From assembly GCF_035918235.1 (NCBI RefSeq), contig NZ_CP109485.1:930001-994000 (forward strand): 64,000 nucleotides of DNA, in the 5' to 3' direction. The notes under the pieces were generated by a model. That model was given only the letters and a program-made list of their open reading frames with translations. It was not told the origin of the DNA and did no database searches. Position numbers and translations under genes: made by a program. Shown in pieces: positions 54,199 through 62,822 of this stretch (positions within the stretch are counted from its first letter, which is position 1; each line of letters starts with the position of its first letter). The stretch comes from Streptomyces sp. NBC_01445. GTDB lineage: Bacteria; Actinomycetota; Actinomycetes; Streptomycetales; Streptomycetaceae.

Positions 54199-55095
54199 AT
54201 GCGCCGCCGCACCCTGCTCACCGGCTCCCTCGCCGTCGCGGCCGCAGCCGGGGTGAGCACGGCGGCCGGCTCCGTCGCGGGCACCGGCCCCGTGATCACC
54301 GTCGGCTCGAAGCAGTTCACCGAGTCGTGGGTGATGGGCGAGCTGTACGCGCAGATCCTCACGGCCCGTGGCTTCCAGGTCGTCCTCAAGTCGAACATCG
54401 GCAGCGCCGACATCATCGACCGAGCGCTGCGCAGCCACCAGATCGACCTCTATCCCGAGTACACGGGCGTGATCCTCCAGACGTTCGCGATGCCGAAGAG
54501 CATGCCCGTCACGGCGCACGGAACATATGAGGCGGCGAAGAGATTCGAGGAGGGGCGCGGGCTCACCCTGCTGAGACCTACCCCGTTCCAGAACCGCAAC
54601 GCCGTCGCCGTGCGCGCCTCCGACGCACGTAAGCACGGGCTGCGGACGGTCGGCGATCTGCGCCGGATGGGGCGGATCTCGTATGCCGAGTACCCCGACA
54701 ACATCACGGGCCCGCTCGGCTACGACGCCATCGTCAAGGCGTACCGGCTCTCCGCCATGAAGGTCAGGCCGCTCAACATCGGCCTGCAGTACCCGGCGCT
54801 CAAGAACGGTGACGTGGACGCCGCCGACGTCTTCACCACCGACCCCCAGCTGCGGCGCTACGACTTCACCGTTCTGGAGGACGACCAGGCGATCTTCGGC
54901 TTCCAGAACGTGTCGCCTGTGGTACGGCGCTCGCTCGTCGAGCGGTACGGCAGCCGGCTCACCGAGCCGCTCGACGCGGTGAACGCGCTGCTCACCGAGA
55001 AGGCCATGCAGGCGCTGAACGAAGCCGCCGCCATGATGCGGCTGAGTCCGGCGAAGGTCGCCGACCGATTCCTGCGCGCCAACGACCTGAAGTGA
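54199..55095 (+). CDS. Substrate-binding protein of quaternary-amine ABC transporter
   Basis: A 298-residue solute-binding protein of the OpuBC/OsmF type (choline, glycine betaine or related). N-terminal signal RRRTLLTGSLAVAAAAGVST with twin Arg, possibly Tat-exported, no lipobox Cys. Body motifs: ITVGSKQFTESWVMGELYAQ, DLYPEYTGVILQTFA, YAEYPDNITGPLGYD and DDQAIFGFQNVSPVV. ATG 54199 is preferred because GGGGAG lies eight nt upstream; a GTG at 54193 would overlap the preceding stop (GTGA). Second gene of the five-gene overlapping operon. Confidence 0.9.
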   Translation: MRRRTLLTGSLAVAAAAGVSTAAGSVAGTGPVITVGSKQFTESWVMGELYAQILTARGFQVVLKSNIGSADIIDRALRSHQIDLYPEYTGVILQTFAMPKSMPVTAHGTYEAAKRFEEGRGLTLLRPTPFQNRNAVAVRASDARKHGLRTVGDLRRMGRISYAEYPDNITGPLGYDAIVKAYRLSAMKVRPLNIGLQYPALKNGDVDAADVFTTDPQLRRYDFTVLEDDQAIFGFQNVSPVVRRSLVERYGSRLTEPLDAVNALLTEKAMQALNEAAAMMRLSPAKVADRFLRANDLK

Positions 55096-56066
55096 CCGAG
55101 GAGCCCACGATCATGCAGAGCGCTGCCGACATCGTCTTCGACGCGGCCACCAAGACCTACGCGGGCTCCGCCGAACCCGCCGTGGACGCACTGTCCCTGA
55201 CCGTCCCGGCCGGGGAGATCTGCGTCCTGCTCGGGGCGTCCGGCTGCGGCAAGACGACCGCACTCACCCTCGTCAACCGGCTCACCGAGCTCACGTACGG
55301 CGACATCCGCATCGACGGGCGCAGCATCCGCGACCAGGACGTCATCGAACTGCGCCGCTCCATCGGCTACGTCATCCAACAGGCGGGGCTCTTCCCGCAC
55401 ATGACGATCGAGGAGAACATCGCGACGGTCCCGCAGGTCCTCGGCTGGAAGCGGTCACGGACCGCCGACCGCGTCCGCGAACTGCTCGAACTGGTCGGCC
55501 TTCCCCACAAGGAGTACGCGGACCGCTATCCCGCCCAGCTGTCCGGTGGGCAGCGCCAACGCGTCGGCATCGCACGGGCGTTGGCCGCGGACCCGCCGAT
55601 CATGCTGATGGACGAGCCGTTCGGCGCACTGGACCCGGTGACGCGCGAGCACATGCAGGACGAGTTCCTGCGGCTGCACGAACAGGTCCGCAAGACCACG
55701 CTGTTCGTGAGCCACGACATCGACGAGGCCGTCCGCATGGGCGACCGCGTCGCGATCCTCGCCAAGGGCGGCAGGCTCCTCCAGTACGACTCCCCCGCAC
55801 GCATCCTGCGCGAGCCCGCCGACGACTACGTGGCGCGTTTCGTCGGCACGGACCGCGGCCTCAAGGCGCTGACGCTGCGCAGCCTCGGCGAGCTGAGGCT
55901 CGACCCGGCGACCGGCGACGACGAGGCGTCGCTCCGCACCGGCGACACCCTGCGGACCGCGCTGTCGGCGCTGCTCGCGGGAGGCGCCGAGCGGCTGCCG
56001 GTCGCCGACAAGTCGGGGATGACCGTCGGCAGCGTGACCGTGGACCTCATCAGGGAGGCGGCGTGA
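55092..56066 (+). CDS. ABC transporter ATP-binding protein (OpuBA/ProV-like)
   Basis: A 324-residue ATPase: Walker A LLGASGCGKTTAL, Q-loop IGYVIQQAGLFPHMTI, signature LSGGQRQRVGIARAL, Walker B IMLMDEPFGALDP, switch TLFVSHDIDEAV. The C-terminal ~70 residues look like a CBS-type regulatory tail (VADKSGMTVGSVTVDLI), weaker than the full tandem CBS of OpuA. GTG 55092 overlaps the previous stop in GTGA; ATG 55113 with GAGGAG upstream is an alternative. Energises the two permeases downstream. Confidence 0.92.
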   Translation: MTEEPTIMQSAADIVFDAATKTYAGSAEPAVDALSLTVPAGEICVLLGASGCGKTTALTLVNRLTELTYGDIRIDGRSIRDQDVIELRRSIGYVIQQAGLFPHMTIEENIATVPQVLGWKRSRTADRVRELLELVGLPHKEYADRYPAQLSGGQRQRVGIARALAADPPIMLMDEPFGALDPVTREHMQDEFLRLHEQVRKTTLFVSHDIDEAVRMGDRVAILAKGGRLLQYDSPARILREPADDYVARFVGTDRGLKALTLRSLGELRLDPATGDDEASLRTGDTLRTALSALLAGGAERLPVADKSGMTVGSVTVDLIREAA

Positions 56067-56797
56067 GTTCCGCCCTGCTCGCGGCGGCCGGCCCACAGCC
56101 GGTGATCCCCGACTTCGGAACGGTCAGTTCCTGCGTGCGCGACAACGGCCTGTTCTGCGTCGACTGGTTCACCGCCAACTTCTCCAGCATGTTCGGGCCC
56201 GCGCTCGTCCAGCATGTGCGGCTCACGGTGATCGCGGTCGGTGTCGGATTCCTCATCGCGTTTCCGCTGGCGCTGCTCGCGCACTTCCGGCGCCGTCTGG
56301 TGAAGCCGCTCGGTGGTCTGACCTCGTTCCTCTACACGATCCCGCCGATGGCCCTGTTCACGCTGCTCGTCCCGGTGTTCGGCCTCTCCGTCCTCACCGC
56401 GGAGATCGCGCTGGTGTCGTACACGCTGATGGTGCTGTTCAAGTCGTCGCTGACGGGCCTCGGTGAGGTGCCGGAGGAGGTGCGCCGGGCGGGCGAGGGC
56501 ATGGGGCTCACGCGGCGCGAGATCCTCTGGCGCATCGAACTCCCGCTGGCCCTGCCCGCTGTGATCAGCGGGCTGCGCGTGGCGACGGTGACCACGATCA
56601 GCGTGGTGGAGGTCGCCGCGTTCATCATCGACCAAGGGCTCGGCTCGCCGATCATCCAGGGCCTTCAGTCGCCGTTCAACACCCAGTTCATCGGGGCCGG
56701 GCTGCTGGCCGTCGCGCTCGCTCTGGCGGCGGACGGACTGATCGTGCTGGTGGGACGGCTGCTCACGCCGTGGGCCCGGACGCGGAGGACCGTCTGA
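56063..56797 (+). CDS. ABC transporter permease (OpuBB-like)
   Basis: A 244-residue inner-membrane subunit with about six segments (TVIAVGVGFLIAFPLALLAH, GLTSFLYTIPPMALFTLLVP). The EAA cytoplasmic loop is EEVRRAGEGMGLTRREILWRIELPLALP, shortened here to its core GMGLTRREILWRIELPL. Stop and next start overlap at 56795-56797. GTG 56063 overlaps the ATPase stop (GTGA). Paired with the second permease to form the channel for a quaternary amine or similar compatible solute. Confidence 0.92.
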   Translation: MSSALLAAAGPQPVIPDFGTVSSCVRDNGLFCVDWFTANFSSMFGPALVQHVRLTVIAVGVGFLIAFPLALLAHFRRRLVKPLGGLTSFLYTIPPMALFTLLVPVFGLSVLTAEIALVSYTLMVLFKSSLTGLGEVPEEVRRAGEGMGLTRREILWRIELPLALPAVISGLRVATVTTISVVEVAAFIIDQGLGSPIIQGLQSPFNTQFIGAGLLAVALALAADGLIVLVGRLLTPWARTRRTV

Positions 56798-57453
56798 TGC
56801 ACACCTTCTTCGCCAGTTTCTCGTTCATGGCCGACCACTTCGGACTTCTGGCCGACCGCACGGTGGACCATCTGAAGCTTTCCGCCGCCGCCGTCGCGGT
56901 GGCCCTCGTCCTCGCCCTCCCGCTCGGCGTGTGGCTCGGCCACCGCGGCAAGGGTTCCTTCCTCACCGTCAGCATCTCCAACATCGGCCGTGCGCTGCCG
57001 TCGCTGGCGCTCATCGCGATCTTCCTCGGGCTGCTCGGCATCGGATTCGTCAATGTACTGACGGCACTGGTGGTGATGGCGGTCCCACCGGTGCTCACCC
57101 ACGCGTACCTCTCGGTCGAGCAGGTGGACCCGGATCTGGTGCGCGCCGGACGCGGCATGGGCCTGACGGAGTGGCAGATCCTCACCCGCATCGAGCTGCC
57201 CCTGGCCCTGCCGGTGCTCTTCACCGGCATCAGGATCGCGGCGGTGTACGTCATCTCCAGCGCGACCCTGGCCGCGGTCGCCGGCGGCGGCGGACTCGGC
57301 GACATCATCCTGAACCAGGTGTCGTACGGCCTGTCGGGGGTGATCGCCGCCGCTCTGTGGGTGGCGGTCCTGGCGCTGGCCGCGGACGCCCTGTTCGGAG
57401 CGCTCCGCAGTCGGCTCACCCCGCGCGGGGTCCTCGCGGGACGGAGTGGGTGA
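56797..57453 (+). CDS. ABC transporter permease (second OpuBB-like subunit)
   Basis: A 218-residue permease paralogous to the preceding one: KLSAAAVAVALVLALPLGVW, ALPSLALIAIFLGLLGIGFV and the EAA loop core RGMGLTEWQILTRIELPL, ending RSRLTPRG. ATG 56797 overlaps the previous TGA, with GGAGG eight nt upstream. Last gene of the operon that begins with the CocE-type hydrolase; a complete binding protein, ATPase and two-permease set. Confidence 0.92.
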   Translation: MHTFFASFSFMADHFGLLADRTVDHLKLSAAAVAVALVLALPLGVWLGHRGKGSFLTVSISNIGRALPSLALIAIFLGLLGIGFVNVLTALVVMAVPPVLTHAYLSVEQVDPDLVRAGRGMGLTEWQILTRIELPLALPVLFTGIRIAAVYVISSATLAAVAGGGGLGDIILNQVSYGLSGVIAAALWVAVLALAADALFGALRSRLTPRGVLAGRSG

Positions 57454-57495
57454 CCGGCACACCGCTGTCGGGCCGCGCACTCCGCACAAAAGAGC

Positions 57496-58101
57496 CTAGG
57501 TAGGGGTCGGCTGCCATGCCGGTGAGCGGCCCAGGGTCGCGACGATCTCGTCCAGCCGGGTCCCGCCGTCGGCCGCGACCGCCGGCGCGAAGGCCGCACC
57601 GGGGCCGAGGCGCGCCTCGCCTCCGGGCACCACCCGCGCCACGGCGAGCGCCGCATCGAGGAGTTCGGGGTCGAACGTCACCGTGTGACCCAGGGTCCGG
57701 GCCACGTCCCAGGAGTGCACGACGTAGTCGACGAGGTGGAAGCTGACGGCCTGTGCTCCCGGGAACGGTCCGCCGTCGCGGATCTCCGGGAGCGGGAACG
57801 CGCGCTCCGTCACCCCGTCGACGGCGAAGGCCTCCAGGACGTGCTGGGCAGCCGCGCGGTACGCCCCGACGGGGTCGTCCCCGAGGGGACGCGGCTGCCA
57901 CACCGCGATGTCCGCCTCTCCGCGCGAGGCCGCGGCGAATCCGTAGTGCTGCGCGGCCATGTGACCGAGCAGGTCACGCAGCGTCCACCCGGCGCACGGC
58001 GTCGGCCTGACCAGGTCCCCGGCCGTCGCCCGCGCCACCACGTCGACGCTCGTACGCACCGCTTCCGCGTCGAGCGCGACCAGATCCTTATTCGTAGGCA
58101 T
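57496..58101 (-). CDS. TIGR03086-type mycothiol-dependent DinB-like protein
   Basis: A 201-residue helical protein of the maleylpyruvate isomerase N-terminal/DinB superfamily: TPCAGWTLRDLLGHMAAQHYG, then FHLVDYVVHSWDVARTLG. Conserved His at GHMAAQH and VVHSWD can hold a metal. Members are mycothiol-dependent isomerases or transferases; substrate unknown. ATG 58101; an inverted CATA-cgct-TATG lies across its start at 58099-58110. Divergent from the MarR regulator at 58153, probably its target. Confidence 0.85.
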   Translation of the reverse strand: MPTNKDLVALDAEAVRTSVDVVARATAGDLVRPTPCAGWTLRDLLGHMAAQHYGFAAASRGEADIAVWQPRPLGDDPVGAYRAAAQHVLEAFAVDGVTERAFPLPEIRDGGPFPGAQAVSFHLVDYVVHSWDVARTLGHTVTFDPELLDAALAVARVVPGGEARLGPGAAFAPAVAADGGTRLDEIVATLGRSPAWQPTPT

Positions 58102-58119
58102 ACGCTTATGATCCGCCGA

Positions 58120-58146
58120 CGCCTATCACATGTCAACGTCTATCAT
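58120..58146. promoter_or_regulatory. MarR operator/promoter: direct repeats and -10 hexamer
   Basis: CGCCTATCA at 58120-58128 and CGTCTATCA at 58137-58145 are 9-bp direct repeats (8 of 9 match), 17 bp apart. The second overlaps TATCAT at 58141-58146, a -10 hexamer 6 nt before GTG 58153, so bound MarR would block its own promoter. Confidence 0.45.
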
Positions 58147-58152
58147 CGGCGC

Positions 58153-58590
58153 GTGATGGCCAAGAACGGCGGACGGCGCGACCTCGCCGCGATGCTGCAG
58201 CCCCTGGTGCGTTCCCTCATCGCCGCCGAGCTGCCGGTGCTCGCGTCGCACGGGATCTCGATGTGGGGATACGTCGTCCTCAGCGCCCTGGACGACGGCC
58301 CGGTCCGCACGCAGGCCGCGCTCGCGGCGGCCATCGGCGCCGACAAGACCCGGATCATCTCCACGCTGGACACGTTGCAGGAGAACGGGCTGATCTCCCG
58401 CACCCCGGACCCGCACGACCGCCGGGTCCGGCTCCTCTCCATCACCGACGACGGCCGGCGCGTGCGCAGGTCCGCGCAGGCCGACATCCACGCGCACGAG
58501 GACCGCCTCCTGGCCCGGCTCCCCGCGGCCGACCGCCGGGTCTTCCTCGACGCGGTCCACACCCTCACCCCGGATGCGGACACGCCCTAG
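58153..58590 (+). CDS. MarR-family regulator
   Basis: A 145-residue winged-helix regulator: MWGYVVLSALDDGPVRTQAA, IGADKTRIISTLDTLQENGL, PDPHDRRVRLLSITDDGRR, the recognition helix and wing in the usual places. GTG 58153 is chosen because a TATCAT -10 lies exactly 6 nt upstream; ATG 58156 is the neighbouring alternative. Divergent from the mycothiol-dependent protein; operator-like direct repeats lie between. Ligand unknown. Confidence 0.9.
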   Translation: MMAKNGGRRDLAAMLQPLVRSLIAAELPVLASHGISMWGYVVLSALDDGPVRTQAALAAAIGADKTRIISTLDTLQENGLISRTPDPHDRRVRLLSITDDGRRVRRSAQADIHAHEDRLLARLPAADRRVFLDAVHTLTPDADTP

Positions 58591-60098
58591 TCGGTCCCTG
58601 CTCCCATGTGTCCGAGTACCGAGCGCATGGCCCGTCGCACCGCATCGCGCGACTCGCCGGTGGGGTCGATCGTCTCGAAGCCGTGGTGGCCGAGCGGAAC
58701 GTCGATCACCTCGAGCGCGGCGCCGCAGTCCGCTGCCGCGGACACGAACTCCTCGACCGTCACCGCGATTTCAGGGCGTTCGAGCCCCACCCGCGTCAGC
58801 ACGATCGGCAGCCGCCCCGCACCACGAACCGCCGCCGCCGGGCGGAACCGGCTGTCGGCGAGCCCCCAACCCGGCAGCGGCGCGAGAATCGGGTACGAGG
58901 CCGCCACGCACCGCAGCCAGGACGGCGGCGCCGCGAGCCAGTCGGCCGCAAGGAGTCCGCCTGCGGAGACGAACCACAGCGCGACACGGTCGCCGTCCAC
59001 GCGTGGATCGGCCCGTACCAGTTCGATCGCCTCGGCGATGTCGTCGGCGGCCCGCCCGTACGCGGTCAGCTCGTGGAGCCGGTGGTCCACGGTCACGCCG
59101 ACGGCTCCCAGGCTCGCCGCGTACTGCGCGTAGCCCACGAAGGCGGGCCAGTCGCGCGGTGTCGGCCGGGCACCGGCCGGTACCGGTCCGCCGTGGACGA
59201 ACACCACAGCAGGCCGGGGACCTTCGGCGTCGGGCAGATGCAGGTCGACGCGGCCGGTCCGCTCCCGGGGCCGCTCCTCGACGTCCATGAGGAACGGCCG
59301 CAGATGCGTGGGCTGCTCGCGCACGGCGGCCACGCGGTGTCCCTTCCCCGCGGCGGCCCGGAGCAGGACGTCCACGAGCTCACGCGGGGCGGAGAGCATC
59401 GGCCAGTGCCCGGTGCCGAGTTCGAAGAAGGTGACACCCTGGTCGGCGAGGGCCTGGAACGCGGGGTCACCCAAGCCCACCATGGCCTCGACCACGGCGA
59501 TGCTCGACCCGTTGGCCGTGCACAGGACGCCGGTCGTCGGCAGTTCGGCGACCGCGCCGGACAGCCGCAGCGGCTGGGTGAGCGTGGGCAGGGGCTGGGG
59601 AGCGGCCTGCTCGGTCAGCCGTGCCAGTGCCTCGGCCGGAAGGCCGGCGACGCTGCCCCAGCGCTGCCACTCCTCCACCGCCGGCGCGGGCAGCGTCCCG
59701 GCGCTGTCTTCCCGGGCCAGGCTCAGCACGCGCTCGCGGTCCGTCCGGTCGGGCACCAGCTTGAGGGCCGGGTCGCCGTCCTCGGGGATGCCGACATCCA
59801 CGTTGACGATCCTGGAGATCCGCTCGGAGCGCCGGTCCGCGGCACCGCGCACCGGGTGGATGCCGTAGCAGTGGCCGACGAGGACCACGTCCTGCCCCTC
59901 GATCCGGTCGATCAGCCGGACCAGCTCCTCGATGTGCGTCTCCAGGTCCACACCCGGACCCGCCGCACCACCTCCGCCGTCCATGCCGCTGAGTGTCACT
60001 TCGTACGCCCGCGCCCCCGCGTCCCGCAGCCCGGCGGCCACATCCCGCCATACCCAGCCGCCGGTGTGGGCCCCCGCCACCAGAATGAATGCCGTCAT
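58587..60098 (-). CDS. Double alpha/beta-hydrolase fusion protein
   Basis: A 503-residue protein made of two hydrolase domains. Domain 1 (1-225) resembles EstC/salicylate esterase-like proteins (FILVAGAHTGGWVWRDVA, ELGTGHWPML), but the nucleophile elbow reads LVGHCYGIH, with Cys77 where Ser is usual. Domain 2 (270-500) is a dienelactone-hydrolase-like fold (AVVFVHGGPVP, WFVSAGGLLAADWLA, PLGHHGFETIDP). No signal peptide. ATG 60098 has AAGGAGAGG upstream. Divergent from the MerR regulator at 60195, whose operator lies in between, so it is likely regulated by it. Substrate unknown. Confidence 0.85.
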   Translation of the reverse strand: MTAFILVAGAHTGGWVWRDVAAGLRDAGARAYEVTLSGMDGGGGAAGPGVDLETHIEELVRLIDRIEGQDVVLVGHCYGIHPVRGAADRRSERISRIVNVDVGIPEDGDPALKLVPDRTDRERVLSLAREDSAGTLPAPAVEEWQRWGSVAGLPAEALARLTEQAAPQPLPTLTQPLRLSGAVAELPTTGVLCTANGSSIAVVEAMVGLGDPAFQALADQGVTFFELGTGHWPMLSAPRELVDVLLRAAAGKGHRVAAVREQPTHLRPFLMDVEERPRERTGRVDLHLPDAEGPRPAVVFVHGGPVPAGARPTPRDWPAFVGYAQYAASLGAVGVTVDHRLHELTAYGRAADDIAEAIELVRADPRVDGDRVALWFVSAGGLLAADWLAAPPSWLRCVAASYPILAPLPGWGLADSRFRPAAAVRGAGRLPIVLTRVGLERPEIAVTVEEFVSAAADCGAALEVIDVPLGHHGFETIDPTGESRDAVRRAMRSVLGHMGAGTD

Positions 60099-60167
60099 GT
60101 CCCTCTCCTTCCGCGCCGTTGTCCACGGACCGGCCGCACCGGCCGTCCGCACTCGCCGGTACCGTAG

Positions 60168-60189
60168 GAACTCCCCCTGAGGGAGGTTC
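60168..60189. promoter_or_regulatory. MerR-type operator between hydrolase and merR genes
   Basis: GAACTCCC at 60168-60175 and GGGAGGTTC at 60181-60189 form a dyad (arms GAACTCCC and, on the other strand, GAACCTCCC) with a 5-bp centre, typical of MerR sites. It overlaps the ribosome site GGGAGG of the merR gene, so binding would also affect its own expression. Confidence 0.6.
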
Positions 60190-60194
60190 AAGCA

Positions 60195-61124
60195 GTGTCC
60201 GCCGACAGCATGTGGTCCATCGGGGAGCTCGCCGAACGTGCGGGCGTCACCGTCAAGACGGTCCGCTTCTACTCGGACCGCGGTCTGCTGCCCGAAGGCC
60301 CGCGCAGTACGGGTGGCCATCGCCGGTACGGGCCCGAGGCGCTCGACCGGCTCCGCGTCATCCGATCCCTGCGCGCCCTCGACCTGCCGGTGCCCGACGT
60401 GCGGCGCGTGCTGGGTGAGGAGGACGGGCTGGACGGCGCTCTTGAAGACGTCGTCGCCGGGCAGTTGCGGGACATCGGCTCCCAACTGGCCGCGCTGCGC
60501 TGGCGGGAGGCCGCGCTTCAGCTGCTCCAGGACTGCGCGCCCGCCGAGCGCGCCGAGCGGCTGCTGCTCGTCGGCGCGATGTCCGCCCCGCCCAGCACGA
60601 CGGCACCGGCCCGGTTCTGGCGCCGGTGGCTGCCGGCCCGGATGCCCGCGCGGGTCGTCTCCGCCGTCCTCGACCAGGCCGTCCCGCAGCCTCCGGCGGA
60701 CCCGACTCCGGCCCACGTCCTGACGTTCGCCCGGCTGCACGCCTTCACCTCGCGTTCCTGCGAGGGCGGCGACCGCGGGCAGCCGGCGGCACATCGTACG
60801 GAGGACGGGTTCCGCCCCGGGGTGCTCTACGAAGGGCTCAGCGAGGCCTACGCACTTGCGTCACCGCACCTGTGCGACCAGCGGTCACCCCGGGAGGGCG
60901 AGGCGCTGGACTGCTTCGTCTCCGCCTACGCCGCCTCACGGGGCGTACGTGACACCCCCGCGTTCCGCCGCACGCTCAGCGGGGTGCTGGCCGCGGATCC
61001 GCGCATCGACCACTACTGGCAGCTCGTCGCGGAGCTGACCGGTCCTGCGCGGCCGACACCGGGGGCCGCCCACGACTGGCTCTGCGCCGCGCTCGACGCC
61101 CAGGTCGCACGTCAGGCCACGTAA
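60195..61124 (+). CDS. MerR-family regulator
   Basis: A 309-residue regulator with the MerR winged helix at residues 6-75 (WSIGELAERAGVTVKTVRFY, LPEGPRSTGGHRRYGPEALD, RVIRSLRALDLPVPDVRRVL) and a long C-terminal domain lacking a metal-binding Cys motif, so it senses an organic ligand or is ligand-free. GTG 60195 lies eight nt after GGGAGG, inside the dyad at 60168-60189. Divergent from the double hydrolase gene, its probable target. Confidence 0.92.
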   Translation: MSADSMWSIGELAERAGVTVKTVRFYSDRGLLPEGPRSTGGHRRYGPEALDRLRVIRSLRALDLPVPDVRRVLGEEDGLDGALEDVVAGQLRDIGSQLAALRWREAALQLLQDCAPAERAERLLLVGAMSAPPSTTAPARFWRRWLPARMPARVVSAVLDQAVPQPPADPTPAHVLTFARLHAFTSRSCEGGDRGQPAAHRTEDGFRPGVLYEGLSEAYALASPHLCDQRSPREGEALDCFVSAYAASRGVRDTPAFRRTLSGVLAADPRIDHYWQLVAELTGPARPTPGAAHDWLCAALDAQVARQAT

Positions 61125-61228
61125 GGGGCGGGCAGTCATCGGCGGTTAATCGCTTGGGCCGGCGGCGCCCGCCTCCGTATCTTGGCGCAACGGCAGACGC
61201 GCCATGTGGCTCTACGCGGAAGGCTTCC

Positions 61229-62128
61229 ATGTGCCCTCGTAAGTTGCGGCCCGAAGAGGCGGACATCGACGCCTCGTTGGTGCGCCGGCTCGTCGACGCA
61301 CAGTTCCCTGAGTGGGCCGGGCTGCCGCTCACCGAGGTCGTCTCGGCGGGTACGTCCAACGCCATGTACCGCCTCGGTGAGGACATGGCCGTGCGGCTCC
61401 CCCGGCTCGCCGGTTCCGCGCAGGACGTGGACAAGGAGCACCGGTGGCTGCCGCTGCTCGCCGGAGCGCTCCCCGTGGCCGTCCCCACGCCCCTGGGCAG
61501 GGGGATTCCCGGCGAGGGCTACCCGTGGCCGTGGTCCGTCTACCGCTGGCTCGACGGCGCCAACCCCGCCCCGGGCGGCACCCCCGAACCGGCGTTTCTG
61601 GCAAAGGACTTGGCGGAGTTCGTCACCGTACTCCGGGGCGTCGACGCCACCGGCGGACCCGCTTCCTACCGCAGCGAGCCGCTGGCACAGCGGGACGAGG
61701 TGACGCGTGCGGCGATCCGTGAGCTGCGGGCGGAGCTGGACGGTGATGCGGCGGCCGCCGTCTGGGAGTCGGCCCTACGGGCGCAGGAGTGGGCCGGGCC
61801 CGCCGTGTGGATCCACGCGGATCTGCAGCCCGGGAACGTGCTCGTCGCGGACGGACGGCTCAGCGCCGTCATCGACTTCGGCTGTCTGGGCCTTGGCGAC
61901 CCGGCGGTCGACCTCATCGCGGCCTGGTACCTGCTGCCCGCCGGTGCGCGCGAGGTCTTCCGGACCGGCTCGGGCTCGGACGACGACGCCTGGGCACGGG
62001 GCCGCGGCTGGGCCCTGTCGGTCGCCCTCCTGGAGCTCCGGTCCTACCGGGAGAGCAACCCGGTGATGGCCTCCATCGCCCGCCATGTCATCGCGGAAGT
62101 CCTCACCGACGACACGGCGGCGGCCTGA
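61229..62128 (+). CDS. APH-fold aminoglycoside phosphotransferase-like kinase
   Basis: A 299-residue protein-kinase-like phosphotransferase: GTSNAMYRLGEDMAVRLPR (nucleotide loop), WIHADLQPGNVLV (catalytic loop, D residue) and VIDFGCLGLGDPAVDLIAAW (DFG-equivalent). It is the streptomyces 'aminoglycoside phosphotransferase family' type; members are often kinases of sugars or small metabolites rather than resistance enzymes. ATG 61229 has GGAAGG upstream. Single gene. Substrate unknown. Confidence 0.9.
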   Translation: MCPRKLRPEEADIDASLVRRLVDAQFPEWAGLPLTEVVSAGTSNAMYRLGEDMAVRLPRLAGSAQDVDKEHRWLPLLAGALPVAVPTPLGRGIPGEGYPWPWSVYRWLDGANPAPGGTPEPAFLAKDLAEFVTVLRGVDATGGPASYRSEPLAQRDEVTRAAIRELRAELDGDAAAAVWESALRAQEWAGPAVWIHADLQPGNVLVADGRLSAVIDFGCLGLGDPAVDLIAAWYLLPAGAREVFRTGSGSDDDAWARGRGWALSVALLELRSYRESNPVMASIARHVIAEVLTDDTAAA

Positions 62129-62206
62129 CGATCCGTCCTGCCCACGCACCGACACCGCCCCGGATCAGTCCGCAGCGGCACGCAACCACGGTCGAGGCAG
62201 GCGCGC

Positions 62207-62764
62207 TCACCCCCCGGATCGGTCGGCAGCCGCGCGCAACCACTCGTCGAGGCAGGCGAAGTCCGCCTCCGTGAGGCCCCGTCGAGGGTCTACGCGATGC
62301 AGCAGGGCGCGTTCCGCGTGATGTGCGAAGACCCAGGCGCGGTCGATGTCGGTGATCTCGTCGTCGACCCATGCGAAGGGACGGCCCTGCGCCTGGCCGA
62401 CCAGGGCGCGGGTCTTCCAGTGCAGGCCACGCACGCCGTGCCCTTCATCGCGTGCGTCCCGAACCGGCGGGTCGGGCCAGTCCACCACCGGCAGCGGCGG
62501 CAGCCCGAGGAGCGGGGCGACGCAGTCGTTCGCCTCTTCCATCCAGGTCGTCGCCCAGACGAGCTCGCACGGGAGCGCCGCGAGCCGGGGGCCGTACGCG
62601 GGGTTGATCCTGGCCAGCAGGGGGTTCAGGTCGGCGCCCAGCGGGTCGGGGCCTCCTGGCCGGCACATCGGATACGTCGGGTAGCACTCCGGCGGCCCGC
62701 CGAACGGAATCAGCGGCCCGTCGACGTCGAGGAAGAGCAGCGGAAGGTGCTCGGATCCGGTCAC
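62207..62764 (-). CDS. HAD-like hypothetical protein
   Basis: A 185-residue protein that begins with a HAD-type motif I, LPLLFLDVDGPLIPFGG, followed by LVWATTWMEEANDC and, near residue 145, a possible motif IV, FAWVDDEITDIDRAWV. It lacks an evident cap. Comparable 'HAD domain-containing' hypotheticals are common in Streptomyces, function unknown. GTG 62764 fits the domain edge, but no ribosome site is seen. Divergent from the APH-type gene at 62823. Confidence 0.8.
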   Translation of the reverse strand: MTGSEHLPLLFLDVDGPLIPFGGPPECYPTYPMCRPGGPDPLGADLNPLLARINPAYGPRLAALPCELVWATTWMEEANDCVAPLLGLPPLPVVDWPDPPVRDARDEGHGVRGLHWKTRALVGQAQGRPFAWVDDEITDIDRAWVFAHHAERALLHRVDPRRGLTEADFACLDEWLRAAADRSGG

Positions 62765-62809
62765 TTCAGCACCGTAGCGACTCGGGCGCCACGCCCGGGG
62801 CCACGCCGC

Positions 62810-62815
62810 TAGTGT
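62810..62815 (+). promoter_or_regulatory. Leaderless -10 hexamer (TAGTGT)
   Basis: TAGTGT lies 7 nt before ATG 62823; no Shine-Dalgarno sequence is present. Confidence 0.45.
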
Positions 62816-62822
62816 GACGGGC

